Assembly (NCBI GenBank): GCA_023398105.1
Contig: JAEWST010000121.1
Coordinates: forward strand, 1 to 59,444
DNA length: 59,444 bases
Source: Bacillota bacterium
GTDB lineage: Bacteria; Bacillota; Clostridia; Acetivibrionales; DSM-1351
Reading direction: 5' to 3'
Shown here piece by piece: positions 1 through 9,007 of this stretch (position 1 is its first letter; each line of letters begins with the position of its first letter). The position numbers and the translations under genes are program-made. Below the pieces are notes generated by a model. That model searched no databases. It was not told the origin of the DNA and saw only the letters and a list, made by a program, of their open reading frames with translations.

Positions 1-2
1 AC

Positions 3-929
3 ATTATGAATTCATTAAGCAAGAGTATTCTTACACTTGCATCCTACGATGACAAAACAGAAGATTTATCTATATCCAATGTTTTGAGGCAGTGTATGAT
101 GCTTATCAGTACTTTTCCTATGCTGGCTGTATATGGTTATCATGCATATAATCATTATGTGCGTCACGGTAGCTTTTACATTCATAGACCTGATAAGAGC
201 TTGTCTGCAGCTGAGAATATTTTGCTGATGCTTAGACCTGATATGAAATATACTGAACTTGAAGCTAGAGTTCTTGACATTGCATTAGTGCTGCATATGG
301 AGCATGGCGGTGGAAATAACTCTACATTCACAACACATGTTGTCACTTCATCTGGTTCAGACACATATGCAGTTATAGCTGCGGCACTTTCTTCATTAAA
401 AGGACCAAAACATGGCGGCGCCAATATAAAAGTTGTTGAAATGATGAATGATTTAAGAAATAATGTTTCAGACATCAGAAACGAAGAAGAAGTAAAACGA
501 TATTTAGAGAATATTCTTAATAGAGATGCTTTTGACAAAAAAGGTCTTATATATGGAATGGGTCATGCTGTTTATTCACTATCAGACCCTAGAGCTACAA
601 TATTTAAGGGCTTTGTTGAAGAATTAGCAGAGCAAAAAGGACGGGACGAGGATTTCAAACTGTATTCAATGGTAGAACGACTTGCTCCGCAGGTGATTTC
701 AAAAGGTAGAAAGATATACAAGGGAGTAAGTGCCAATGTGGATTTTTATAGCGGCTTTGTTTACAGTATGCTGGATATACCACTTGAATTGTTTACACCT
801 ATATTTGCAATGGCAAGAATAGTAGGTTGGAGTGCTCACCGTATAGAAGAATTAATAAATGTGGATAAGATTATAAGACCAGCTTACACAGCTATCATTC
901 CAGAAAGAGAGTATATTCCTAGGAAATAA
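3..929 (+). CDS. Citrate synthase, C-terminal part (5' end outside window)
   Basis: Condenses oxaloacetate with acetyl-CoA to citrate in the cytoplasm. The frame is open to the left edge, so the ATG at position 6 is internal; about 308 residues are visible of the usual 430-460. Signature elements of the fold are present in order: the MEHGGGNNSTF segment with its histidine, the GMGHAVYSLSDPR block that carries the active-site histidine and an arginine, and NVDFYSGFVYSMLDIP near the end, which holds the catalytic aspartate region. The helix ending in GWSAHRIEE is typical of the last part of the family. A 2-methylcitrate synthase cannot be excluded from this fragment. No convincing terminator follows; about 140 bp of AT-rich DNA separate it from the next gene. 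Confidence 0.9.
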   Translation: MMNSLSKSILTLASYDDKTEDLSISNVLRQCMMLISTFPMLAVYGYHAYNHYVRHGSFYIHRPDKSLSAAENILLMLRPDMKYTELEARVLDIALVLHMEHGGGNNSTFTTHVVTSSGSDTYAVIAAALSSLKGPKHGGANIKVVEMMNDLRNNVSDIRNEEEVKRYLENILNRDAFDKKGLIYGMGHAVYSLSDPRATIFKGFVEELAEQKGRDEDFKLYSMVERLAPQVISKGRKIYKGVSANVDFYSGFVYSMLDIPLELFTPIFAMARIVGWSAHRIEELINVDKIIRPAYTAIIPEREYIPRK

Positions 930-1069
930 TGAAATTATTAATAAATATTATTTTATAAGCAAATTATTTATTTGAATTCACAATAATTCAATAAATTTAA
1001 TATATTCTGTTTAGTTATACCAAACTGTGGTAAAAATGTAATATCAAATTGCTAAGGAGGCAAATATAT

Positions 1070-1453
1070 ATGAAAAAAGAACCGAAGTTTTTTATTTGTA
1101 AGCATTGTGGAAATATAGTTACATTTATAAATGAATCAGGGGCACCCCTTACTTGCTGTGGTGAACTAATGACTGAGATTACGCCAAACACAGTTGATGC
1201 TGCTGTTGAAAAGCATGTTCCTGTAGTAACTATAGATGGAAATACAGTTACTGTTGAGGTGGGAAGTGTAGAACATCCTATGGTTGCTGAGCACTTTATC
1301 CAATGGATTTATATGGAAACAGATAAAGGATTCCAAATTAAATATTTAGAACCTTCAGAAAAACCTAAAGCGGTGTTTACATTAAATGGGGAAAAGCTTA
1401 TTGCAGCTTATGAGTATTGCAACCTTCATGGCTTGTGGAAAAAGGAAGCTTAA
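1070..1453 (+). CDS. dfx: Desulfoferrodoxin (superoxide reductase)
   Basis: Reduces superoxide to peroxide without releasing oxygen, a standard defence of anaerobes. The start is the ATG at 1070, behind a strong AAGGAGG at 1054-1060; an upstream TTG at 1049 overlaps that site and is rejected. The product has 127 residues, the usual length. The N-terminal rubredoxin-like iron site has C10, C13, C29 and C30. The catalytic neelaredoxin domain shows the EKHVP motif (K48, H49), H69, H75 in EHPMVAEHF, and C117/H120 in CNLHGLW, so all iron ligands are intact. The next gene encodes a rubredoxin fusion that could supply its electrons. Regulation by a PerR-like repressor is expected in this family, but I could not assign an operator. 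Confidence 0.95.
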   Translation: MKKEPKFFICKHCGNIVTFINESGAPLTCCGELMTEITPNTVDAAVEKHVPVVTIDGNTVTVEVGSVEHPMVAEHFIQWIYMETDKGFQIKYLEPSEKPKAVFTLNGEKLIAAYEYCNLHGLWKKEA

Positions 1454-1554
1454 TTTTAATAACTTAATTTTGTTATTGTGAAGCTCAAAAAAGAGAGTAA
1501 TCTTCATAGAGGTTCAATAGATTATTGCGTCTAATCTAGGCGTGGGAGGAAAGT

Positions 1555-2217
1555 ATGAATCAAAATGCATTTTGGAATCTTTCTTATGGTGTTTATATTA
1601 TTTCTGTGTGGGACGGTGAGCGTCCAACGGGCTGTACTGCAAATTGCGTTATGCAGATTACAGCTGAACCGCCTACTATAGCTGTAAGCATAAATCATGA
1701 TAATTATACTAATCAATGTATTAATAAAACAGGAAGATTTGCTATCTCAATTTTAGCATACAATTCTGATCCGTCAATTATTGGTACTTTTGGTTTTAAA
1801 ACTGGAAAAGAAGTCAATAAATTTGATATGGTTAGATTTGAAAAGCTAGCAGAAATGCCGATAGTAAAGGATGGATGTGCTTATATAGCTTGTGAAGTTA
1901 TTAATAAGATGGAAACAGATACGCATACTGTTTTTTTAGGTAAGGTTTTAGATGCGGATATACTCTCTAATGAAGAGCCTATAACTTATTCTTATTATCA
2001 TAAGGTTTTAAAGGGCAAGAGTCCTAAGAATGCTCCAACATATATTGCTGATGAAAAAAAAGAAAATACAGACAGCAAAAAAGAGAAATCTGAAAAATAT
2101 GTTTGCAGTATTTGTAAGTATGAATATTCAGGAGACATTCCCTTTGAGGAATTACCTGAGGATTATAAATGTCCTATATGTGGACAACCCAAATCAGTAT
2201 TTAAGAAGAAAGAATAA
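1555..2217 (+). CDS. hrb: Flavin reductase-rubredoxin fusion (high-molecular-weight rubredoxin type)
   Basis: The first 160 residues or so match the FMN-binding split-barrel flavin reductases (motif TGCTANCVMQITAEPP near the N-terminus). After a lysine-rich linker, residues from about 181 form a rubredoxin domain with CSIC and CPICG iron-binding pairs. This architecture is known from high-molecular-weight rubredoxins such as Hrb of Moorella, which pass electrons from NAD(P)H to oxygen- or superoxide-reducing partners. The ATG at 1555 has GGGAGGAAAG just upstream. It lies about 100 bp behind desulfoferrodoxin and just ahead of a strong terminator, so the two genes probably form an oxygen-detoxification unit. 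The exact electron acceptor is inferred from neighbours only. Confidence 0.88.
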   Translation: MNQNAFWNLSYGVYIISVWDGERPTGCTANCVMQITAEPPTIAVSINHDNYTNQCINKTGRFAISILAYNSDPSIIGTFGFKTGKEVNKFDMVRFEKLAEMPIVKDGCAYIACEVINKMETDTHTVFLGKVLDADILSNEEPITYSYYHKVLKGKSPKNAPTYIADEKKENTDSKKEKSEKYVCSICKYEYSGDIPFEELPEDYKCPICGQPKSVFKKKE

Positions 2218-2220
2218 ATA

Positions 2221-2270
2221 AAAAAGGTTTTCTGAAATAGACTGTTGGATATTTCGGAAAACCTTTTTTA
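2221..2270 (+). terminator. Rho-independent terminator after the rubredoxin fusion
   Basis: A near-perfect 19-bp stem (AAAAAGGTTTTCTGAAATA pairing with TATTTCGGAAAACCTTTTT, one G-T wobble) with a loop of about ten bases ends in a T run. It begins four bases after the stop codon. The stem is A/T-flanked on both sides, so it can also stop transcripts from the opposite hemerythrin gene. Confidence 0.93.
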
Positions 2271-2303
2271 ATACACTTTAAACTATGAGCTTGAGCAAGC
2301 TCT

Positions 2304-2372
2304 AATTATTATGGCAACAAACCATTGATAAGTCTCCCACACAGAAATACTTTGTATGTGCCAAGGTTAATT
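2304..2372 (-). repeat. Dispersed palindromic repeat (family 1), partial copy
   Basis: Contains GGCAACAAACCATTGATAAG followed by a degenerate version of the family end (ATGTGCCAAGGTT for ATGTGCGAAGTTT). It matches the outer arm of the complete copy at 45334-45516. It lies between the convergent rubredoxin-fusion and hemerythrin genes. Only one arm is recognisable, so this is a diverged or truncated copy. Confidence 0.7.
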
Positions 2373-2402
2373 TGTTTACTTTCATTAAACGCAGAAACAT
2401 TT

Positions 2403-2792
2403 TCATTTGCCAATTAAGGTGTCTTGCTTTAAGATATGCTCTACAAGCCATGTAGTTAAAAAGTCAAGTAGCCCTAATAGAGCATCCTTTTGATTTTCAT
2501 CAATATGGTCAGAATTGATATTGTTTATTTTTTCAATAAAATCATCATGTGATACCTTCTGCGAAAGAATTCTTTTATAACCAATACTATTCATATACTC
2601 TTCTTCGTGATTAAAATGATACTGTGTGTATTCCTTTAAGTCATTGACAACCTTCAATATATAGTCGTACTTATCCTCTAGAAATTGGTTTGTCAACAAA
2701 TCATAACATTCATTTGCTATTGCAAATAGTTTTGTGTGTTCTTCATCAATAAATTCAATTCCTGTAAAATACTCTGGTTTCATTTCATACAT
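2403..2792 (-). CDS. Bacteriohemerythrin
   Basis: A four-helix di-iron protein that binds oxygen; in anaerobes such proteins are proposed to sense, store or scavenge oxygen. The motifs are IDEEHTKLF, HFNHEEEYM, SHDDF and the last-helix WLVEHILKQD, which together supply the histidine and acidic iron ligands. I chose the ATG at 2792 because AGGTGGG sits eight bases upstream and because the distance to the first iron motif then fits the family; ATG 2798 and GTG 2804 are possible but too close to that site. It is about 130 residues, a single-domain form with no methyl-accepting or GGDEF domain attached. It is convergent with the dfx-hrb pair, which suggests a shared oxygen theme. Confidence 0.92.
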   Translation of the reverse strand: MYEMKPEYFTGIEFIDEEHTKLFAIANECYDLLTNQFLEDKYDYILKVVNDLKEYTQYHFNHEEEYMNSIGYKRILSQKVSHDDFIEKINNINSDHIDENQKDALLGLLDFLTTWLVEHILKQDTLIGK

Positions 2793-2834
2793 AGTCATTC
2801 CCACCTGTTCTGTTAAGTATATTAAAAATTAAGT

Positions 2835-2911
2835 GTTCAAACTTCGCACATAAAACAACCACACTTAAGTACTGGGCTTTAAGCAGTATGTTAAACTGAG
2901 AAGTTTGAGCT
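2835..2911 (+). repeat. Dispersed palindromic repeat (family 1), short copy with both ends
   Basis: Starts with TTCAAACTTCGCACATAAAA and ends with AACTGAGAAGTTTGAG, the two family ends, with only about 40 bp between them, including GGCTTTAAGCAGTAT, shared with copies at 34.9 and 45.3 kb. This looks like an internal-deletion derivative. It lies just upstream of the hemerythrin start, in its presumed promoter region. Confidence 0.8.
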
Positions 2912-3580
2912 AATTGCTGTCGGTAAAGCCTGCTAAAAGAAGCAAAGCACTGAAAAGGTATTCAACTTTAGAGCAATGATACACTGGCTACCGATTTGAC
3001 TGTAATTTAAATACTATTATATTTTACACTATAATTGATATATTTGTAAAGCGACAAAAACCGACAAGTATTATAAGTAACTAACACAATTAAAATAACT
3101 ATAAGCAAAGATGTTAAAAGATTAACTTATTTAAGTACGTTGTAAGATGATTTTGTAATGATAAAAATAATGTTATTGTACTATTAATTATTGCAAATAA
3201 TCATTTAAATTAATAATAAATCATGGTAATATTAAGTAATAAAATCAATTAAATGAATTGAATGAAATGTATGAAATAAATGAGACAAATCACCTTTGCT
3301 TATACTTAAATATTTATATAGCAATGTTGGATTACTAATTCGCATTGTTTATTCTTTTGTTAGAATACATGATTTCTAAATCTATATTATTTTTTGTTTG
3401 TGTACTTATAGTGTAATAATGCTGAATAGCTCTATTTGGTGGTTGTTTTGACAACAAACCATTTGATATGTCACCCGCCGATAGACTTTTATGTGTACGA
3501 GTTGATTTTGTAATTGGAAACTCAAAAAGCAGTATTATTTGAGTTTTTCAATAGATTAAAAAATTATAGGAGGTATAAAA
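2912..3580. promoter_or_regulatory. Long non-coding region upstream of the GH26 gene
   Basis: About 670 bp without a credible gene; very AT-rich, with many stops in all frames. It includes a short palindrome at 3316-3353 shared with 24891-24935, and a family 1 repeat at 3440-3514. A possible -10 element TAATAAT near 3413 has no good -35 match, so no promoter is called with confidence. The long leader just before the dockerin gene suggests that regulation happens here. Confidence 0.4.
3440..3514 (-). repeat. Dispersed palindromic repeat (family 1), partial copy
   Basis: Contains GACAACAAACCATTTGATAT, then CACCCGCCGATAGACTTTTA and TGTGTACGAGTTGA. These correspond in order to the outer arm seen at 50361-50426 and 55125-55183, with several substitutions. 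It lies 65 bp upstream of the GH26 start codon and so would be in its leader RNA. Confidence 0.65.
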
Positions 3581-6500
3581 ATGTTCAAAAAAGGTTTAAA
3601 AAAAGTATTGGCAATTGCTGTATCCCTAGCTATGTTAGGAACAGCTTTACCAATCAATCAAGCTTCTGCTGATGCCGCATCAGAAGCAGCAATTTATGAA
3701 AATGGTTTTGAGGCAGATGAATATGCAGTAACTATTGGTGACACCAAAGCATTAGAATTTAATGCAATAGCAGATGCAACAAACTCTTGGTTATCTATAT
3801 TCCAGCAAGAATTTGGTTGCAGCTATGAAGACGAGCTTTATTCAGGTGCAATCTTAAGCTTTGATATATTATTGCCTGAAGGAAGTACATATACAGGAAG
3901 CTTCAGACCACAGGCAGTAACTAAAATGGGACCCTCCTGGACCTGGACTCAATCTGCAACAATACCTGATATAAAAATTAACAATTTTGAAGACTCAGGA
4001 AAAGGTTATTTAGTAGAACAAGTATCAATACCATTTGGAGCTGAAATAGAGGAAGAACAAGGGATAAAATCGATTTTAGCTTGCTTGGCAGCAAGTAACT
4101 GCAATTATGAAGGAAATATATATCTTGACAACGTGAAGCTAACAAATGGAGTAGCTGAGCCAGTTGTAGGAGAGACAGTTTATCAAAATGATTTTGAAGG
4201 AGCTGCAGAGGCAGTGGTTTTTGGTGGAAGCAATGCTTTAGAATTTGATGCTGTAGGAGATGTAACCAACTCATGGGTATCAATATTCCAGCCACAATTA
4301 CCTTACAGCTATCAAGACAAGCTCTATTCTGGTGCAACCTTAAGCTATGACTTGATTTTACCAGAGGGAAGTACATACACAGGGAATTTAAGACCAATGG
4401 CAGTAACACAGATGGGAAGCGGTTGGGAATGGATTCAGTCCAGTACCATACCTGAGATTGGCATTGAAAAGTTTAAAGATTTTGGAAATGGTTATTTAGT
4501 AGCAAATATATCAATACCCTTCGGAACTGAAATAGAGGATGTACAAGGGTTACAAGCTGTTGTGCCTTGTTTGGCAGCAAGCAATTGTGATTATGTTGGA
4601 AAAATTTATCTTGATAATGTAAAACTTATAAATGGTATATCTACAGAGCCTGAGGAAGAGGTAGAAGTGGAAGCTATAATTATTGACTTTCCTAGTCAGG
4701 AAGATATCAGTTCTTGGTCAAATGGCGGGGAATATCAGTATAGCGGGGGATTGACTTTTGATTATGAAGAGCTAAAAATCGGTGACGGTACTTTGAAATT
4801 GGGCGTTGACTATTCAGGAAACTCAAATGTATCTTGGAGTGAAGCGAAGGCTATGTATACATTTGCTTCTGCTACTCAATTAGAAGGCTATAACAGGTTC
4901 TACTTTGACTTCATTTACGATCCTGCTGCTATGACAAAGGGTTCATTTATGGCTAAACTATTTGCTGGAACTATTGATAAAAATGCAGCTATTAGCATGA
5001 GTGCTGCAGAAAATTATGGAAATGGCTTGAAAAAAGTAAAGGTTGCAATTAAGTTTACAAGTGCTTCAAATACTGTTAGCAATTTTACACTTGGAATAGT
5101 AGGAGCAAATACAGATTATAAAGGCAATATTTATATTGACAATATTACAATTTGCCAGGAGAAGGAAGTTGACATATACGTGAATGCTACATTAAATCCT
5201 GAAAATCAAACACCTGTTGCAGTAAGTTCTGACGCTATTACAGCCAATGGAACAACTCAACCAACCTCAAGCACAATAAAGCTGGTAGATGATAATGCAA
5301 TAAATGCTACAGCTCAGTTATACGCTTATCTAGAAGCTATAGGCAAGACTGATAGTGTATTATTCGGACATCAGAATGATTTGCATCACAAAGCAGGAAG
5401 TGCGTCCTTATCAAACTCAGATACAAAGGATGTGACAGGTTCATATTCAGCAGTAGTGGGTTTTGATACACTATCTCTTACAGGTAATGAGCTTGCAACA
5501 GCAAAGTGGAATGACACATTGGTAAAGCGTGTTGCAGAAGTTGAAGCAGTAACAAAGAATGCTGCAGGAGAAGGCGCTGTTATTACTTTATCAGCACATA
5601 TGCCTAATTTTGAGGTAATTCACGAAAGAGTACAAAATAATGTAGCAGGTTCTACAGATTCAACTAAATTAGGAATTTTGTCAGACGGACATTACAATTT
5701 CTCGGGATATACTCCAAACACATGTACAGGTAATGTTGTTACAAGAATAATGCCGGGGCAGGATTTAAACTATTTATATACAGACTATTTAGATATGATT
5801 GCAGCTTATGCTAAGGCATTAGAAGATGATAATATTACTGTACTGTTCAGACCGTTCCATGAAAATACAGGCAGCTGGTTCTGGTGGGGTGCAGCTTTCT
5901 GTGACAAGGAAGCCTACCAAAACCTTTACAGATATACTGTAGAATATCTTCGTGATAAAAAGGATGTTCATAACTTTATTTATGTATACGGACCAAGCTC
6001 TGATGCACAAAGTGTAGCAGACTATTCTTTACGCTATCCTGGTGATGATTATGTTGATATGGTGGGCTTTGACATGTACCATCAAGCGCCAGCTGTTGGA
6101 GATAACTTTATTGAACAGTTCAAGAAACAATTGAGTATAGTAGATAAGTTTGCGACTGACCATAACAAATTATTTGCTGTTACTGAAACAGGTGTTGCGA
6201 GCACACCAGATTCAGGCGATAATCAGACAGCACTACACAAGACAGGAAATCAAAGAAAAGACTGGTTCAATGAAATATTAGCTGCAGTATCACCTTCAAA
6301 TGCAGCATATTTCCTAGTATGGGCAAATTTTAGCACTACTGATGGCTTCTATACACCTTATGTAACAAGCAAAACAGCTACTACTATGAAGGGTCACGAA
6401 ATGCTAGATAACTTTATTGATTTCTATAATGATCCTAGAACTATTTTTGCAAATGGAACAGGTGATTTTACAAAAATTTCTACAACTATTGCAGAAAATA

Positions 6501-7558
6501 ACGATGTTGCAGGTTATATAATATCGCCTGTATCAGGAAGCCGTGTACTTAAGCCATTAACATTAGAAGCATCTATAAAAAATGCAGCTTCTGATGATTT
6601 TATTAAGTTTGTTGCTAAGAATAAAACAGGTAGTATAGTGAAGGAAATATCAGTAATAAGAAACACTGCTGGTATATATCAAGGTCAGTTAACAGATAGC
6701 ATACTTGCAAAACTATGCGAAACAGCAGGAACAATTTCATTGGTAGTTAATGATGTTATAATCAATACAGTTAATGCTAAATTTAATATGCCTGAACCTG
6801 TAATTGACCCAACTGTAGTTGATTCCTTTGAATATTACTATGGAGATAATGATGTGTTAAGTTCCAGCTGGAGTATAGGAAAAGGAACAGGCTGTACAAT
6901 TACACCAGCATTAACAGATAGTAATAAATATGAGGGTAACTATGGATTAGCATTTAATTATTCTCTAGTATCTGATAGTGGGTATGCAGGTGTTGCCAGA
7001 AACATGGATGGTGCAGATTGGTCAAGCAAAAACGCTGTGCAATTGTGGACTAAGCCAGACGGTAAAAAACAGAAGGTTGTTGTTCAGGTTACATCTGCTG
7101 GAAATGTTTTTGAGGTGTATCTCAACGAGTATGAACAGTATCTAGGTTCTACAGAGCCTGTTTTGATAACTATTCCATTCTCAAGCTTTGTAGGAAGAGA
7201 TGATAAGTCAGCTGTGTTTGACCCAACTTCAATAGACAGCTTTGGTTTATGGTGTAATACAATATTACCAGAGGGTGAAAATGCTGATACATATAAATTG
7301 GATTCTGTCATTTATTATGATGGGATTAAGGCAGTTTCATCAGAAGTTGCTAATGTTACCTTTAAAGCACTTACTTCAACACTTAAACTAGGGGATGTTA
7401 ATGACGACGGTGCTGTTGATTCAATTGACTTTGCATTATTAAAAATGCACTTACTAAATGGAACTGTTGAAATAAACACAAGGAATGCAGACTTAAATCA
7501 AGATGGAACTATTGATTCAATTGACTTTGCAAGGTTAAAGATGTTTTTGCTAAAATAA
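3581..7558 (+). CDS. Secreted cellulosomal GH26 glycoside hydrolase with several carbohydrate-binding modules and type I dockerin
   Basis: A 1325-residue exported enzyme, probably an endo-beta-1,4-mannanase docked onto a scaffoldin. In order: signal peptide (1-32, lysines then a hydrophobic core); two tandem, clearly duplicated beta-sandwich modules (about 36-190 and 195-352) ending in YLDNVKL; a third related module (about 360-527); the GH26 catalytic domain (about 566-960) with acid/base E761 in FRPFHENTG and nucleophile E869 in VTETGVAS; an Ig-like domain (about 975-1073); a further CBM-like module (about 1080-1256); and a dockerin (about 1269-1325) with two calcium-binding repeats, DVNDDGAVDSIDFALLK and DLNQDGTIDSIDFARLK. 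Both repeats have Ser-Ile at the cohesin-specificity positions. AGGAGG precedes the ATG. Lichenase or xylanase activity is known in GH26 and is not excluded. Confidence 0.93.
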   Translation: MFKKGLKKVLAIAVSLAMLGTALPINQASADAASEAAIYENGFEADEYAVTIGDTKALEFNAIADATNSWLSIFQQEFGCSYEDELYSGAILSFDILLPEGSTYTGSFRPQAVTKMGPSWTWTQSATIPDIKINNFEDSGKGYLVEQVSIPFGAEIEEEQGIKSILACLAASNCNYEGNIYLDNVKLTNGVAEPVVGETVYQNDFEGAAEAVVFGGSNALEFDAVGDVTNSWVSIFQPQLPYSYQDKLYSGATLSYDLILPEGSTYTGNLRPMAVTQMGSGWEWIQSSTIPEIGIEKFKDFGNGYLVANISIPFGTEIEDVQGLQAVVPCLAASNCDYVGKIYLDNVKLINGISTEPEEEVEVEAIIIDFPSQEDISSWSNGGEYQYSGGLTFDYEELKIGDGTLKLGVDYSGNSNVSWSEAKAMYTFASATQLEGYNRFYFDFIYDPAAMTKGSFMAKLFAGTIDKNAAISMSAAENYGNGLKKVKVAIKFTSASNTVSNFTLGIVGANTDYKGNIYIDNITICQEKEVDIYVNATLNPENQTPVAVSSDAITANGTTQPTSSTIKLVDDNAINATAQLYAYLEAIGKTDSVLFGHQNDLHHKAGSASLSNSDTKDVTGSYSAVVGFDTLSLTGNELATAKWNDTLVKRVAEVEAVTKNAAGEGAVITLSAHMPNFEVIHERVQNNVAGSTDSTKLGILSDGHYNFSGYTPNTCTGNVVTRIMPGQDLNYLYTDYLDMIAAYAKALEDDNITVLFRPFHENTGSWFWWGAAFCDKEAYQNLYRYTVEYLRDKKDVHNFIYVYGPSSDAQSVADYSLRYPGDDYVDMVGFDMYHQAPAVGDNFIEQFKKQLSIVDKFATDHNKLFAVTETGVASTPDSGDNQTALHKTGNQRKDWFNEILAAVSPSNAAYFLVWANFSTTDGFYTPYVTSKTATTMKGHEMLDNFIDFYNDPRTIFANGTGDFTKISTTIAENNDVAGYIISPVSGSRVLKPLTLEASIKNAASDDFIKFVAKNKTGSIVKEISVIRNTAGIYQGQLTDSILAKLCETAGTISLVVNDVIINTVNAKFNMPEPVIDPTVVDSFEYYYGDNDVLSSSWSIGKGTGCTITPALTDSNKYEGNYGLAFNYSLVSDSGYAGVARNMDGADWSSKNAVQLWTKPDGKKQKVVVQVTSAGNVFEVYLNEYEQYLGSTEPVLITIPFSSFVGRDDKSAVFDPTSIDSFGLWCNTILPEGENADTYKLDSVIYYDGIKAVSSEVANVTFKALTSTLKLGDVNDDGAVDSIDFALLKMHLLNGTVEINTRNADLNQDGTIDSIDFARLKMFLLK

Positions 7559-7591
7559 TTAAATCAACAAAGATTTGACGAAATAAAACAG

Positions 7592-7654
7592 AACCTATAA
7601 CGTGGGCTATAAAAAGTCCCTTTATGGGTTTTGTTTTTTTATAGGGTTAATATT
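7592..7654 (+). terminator. Hairpin element after GH26 gene (terminator-like, two copies in window)
   Basis: AACCTATAA pairs with TTATAGGGTT around an inner stem GGGC/GTCC and a long T run, which fits a terminator 35 bp after the GH26 stop. The same arrangement, including AGTC[CT]CTTTATGGGTT, recurs at 34941-35004, with base changes that keep the inner stem paired. That makes it more than a random terminator; see findings. Confidence 0.6.
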
Positions 7655-7843
7655 AAGGCTCAGTGCTAGGTGAAAATTATGATATTTAATCTATTATGAA
7701 TTATCTGCTTAACTCTATAATGCAATTTATACTATAAATTATATGAAATATTTATAGTATAAATCTAAGATGTGAAATGTTAGCATTTAGTTGCAACATA
7801 AGTAATTAACAATTTTAGCAGATTTGGTATCAGGGGGTAAAAG

Positions 7844-8800
7844 ATGCGGCAATCAATAGCACTAAATACTAAGAATGTTCAGATATTAAAGAAAAAGAAA
7901 AATGCTGAAGGAAAAAAAATGTTCCTCTACATATTACCGTTTTTGATTCTATCCTTTGCGTTTTCATATTTTCCATTATATGGTTGGGTTTATGCCTTCT
8001 TTGATTATAAGCCGCCGCTGGGCTTATCGCAATGTGATTTCGTAGGGCTTAAGTGGTTCAAAATGTTGTTTACCAATACGACACAGATAAAACAACTTGT
8101 AAAAGTAATGATTAATACCTTTGCTATAAGCGGCTTAGGGTTAGCAACTTCCTTTTTGCCTGTGTTTTTTGCTATTTCACTGAATGAAATAAAAGTTAAA
8201 TGGTTTAAAAGAACAGTCCAGACTTTGACTACACTTCCTAACTTTATCAGTTGGGTTATGGTATTCTCTGCGGCATTCAGCTTGTTTTCTGCTACAGGTA
8301 TGGTAAATTCCCTTTTTATGGATCTGGGAATTATTACACAGCCCATTAAATTTTTAGACGGTGATTCTCACACATGGCTTGCTATGTTATTATGGAGTAC
8401 TTGGAAGGGTTTGGGATGGGGAGCTATTATGTATCTTGCAGCCATTGCAAGTATAGATCAGGAATTGTATGAGGCGGCAAGGGTTGACGGTGCAGGTCGC
8501 TTTAGATTAATGAGACATATTACGCTACCAGCTTTGTTGCCTACCTTCTTTGTATTGGCAATGCTGTCTATAGCTAATTTCCTTAACAATGGACTGGATC
8601 AATACTATGTATTCCAAAACTCATTTAATAGACAGCATATTCAGGTTCTTGATTTATATGTTTACAATATTGGAATAGGTGGGGGCCAGAGTCCATCACT
8701 GGCAACGGCAATCGGTATGTTAAAGAGTATTGTCAGTGTTTCTCTATTAGCAGCAGTAAACTTACTATCAAAGAAAGTACGTGGGGAATCTATTATCTAG
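7844..8800 (+). CDS. ABC sugar-transporter permease, LplB/YteP type
   Basis: One of two membrane subunits of a carbohydrate uptake (CUT1) importer. The 318-residue protein has six predicted membrane helices and, near residue 209, the EAA loop (EAARVDGAGRFRLMRHITLP) that contacts the ATPase. The N-terminal segment FAFSYFPLYGWVYAFFDYKP is characteristic of the LplB/YteP branch that imports complex oligosaccharides. CAGGGGG precedes the ATG. It is first in an operon with the second permease and the lipoprotein. No ATPase gene is present in the cluster; such importers usually borrow a shared MsmX/MsmK-type ATPase. The YesMN pair downstream and the enzyme set suggest xyloglucan-type or related oligosaccharides as substrate. 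Confidence 0.93.
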   Translation: MRQSIALNTKNVQILKKKKNAEGKKMFLYILPFLILSFAFSYFPLYGWVYAFFDYKPPLGLSQCDFVGLKWFKMLFTNTTQIKQLVKVMINTFAISGLGLATSFLPVFFAISLNEIKVKWFKRTVQTLTTLPNFISWVMVFSAAFSLFSATGMVNSLFMDLGIITQPIKFLDGDSHTWLAMLLWSTWKGLGWGAIMYLAAIASIDQELYEAARVDGAGRFRLMRHITLPALLPTFFVLAMLSIANFLNNGLDQYYVFQNSFNRQHIQVLDLYVYNIGIGGGQSPSLATAIGMLKSIVSVSLLAAVNLLSKKVRGESII

Positions 8801-8815
8801 CAGTACAAAGCAAAT

Positions 8816-8931
8816 TACTATCGGCTAAAGCCTCCAGAAATCAAAAAACAAATTCAAAGCCAAACTGGGTAGAAAGCCTAATTCTCATAAAAAACAATGT
8901 TTTATTGTCGTAAGGCTTTGAGCCGTAGTTA
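8816..8931 (+). other. Long-range inverted repeat between the two permease genes
   Basis: The left arm TACTATCGGCTAAAGCCT (8816-8833) pairs with the right arm AGGCTTTGAGCCGTAGTTAA (8913-8932), about 80 bases apart. A smaller hairpin, ATAAAA/TTTTAT around ACAATG, is nested inside. No T run follows, so this is more likely an RNA-processing or stabilising structure within the operon than a terminator. The 207-bp gap is unusual between paired permease genes. Confidence 0.55.
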
Positions 8932-9007
8932 ACTATAGTAAATGTCTTGCTTCTTAAGCCAAGAGGATTAAGAATATCCACTTTGATAATACCAGAAAGG
9001 AAATGAT

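Noticed and set aside
929..1069. PerR operator upstream of desulfoferrodoxin
   Set aside because: Several AT-rich near-palindromes exist, but none matches the operator well enough to distinguish it from background.
3300..3580. Riboswitch (for example cyclic di-GMP) in the GH26 leader
   Set aside because: The conserved core sequences of the known classes are not visible; only a short palindrome and a repeat fragment are present.
3978..4409. Minus-strand open frame of 143 codons inside the GH26 gene
   Set aside because: It is an antisense shadow of the coding sequence, rich in leucine and proline without any family motif.
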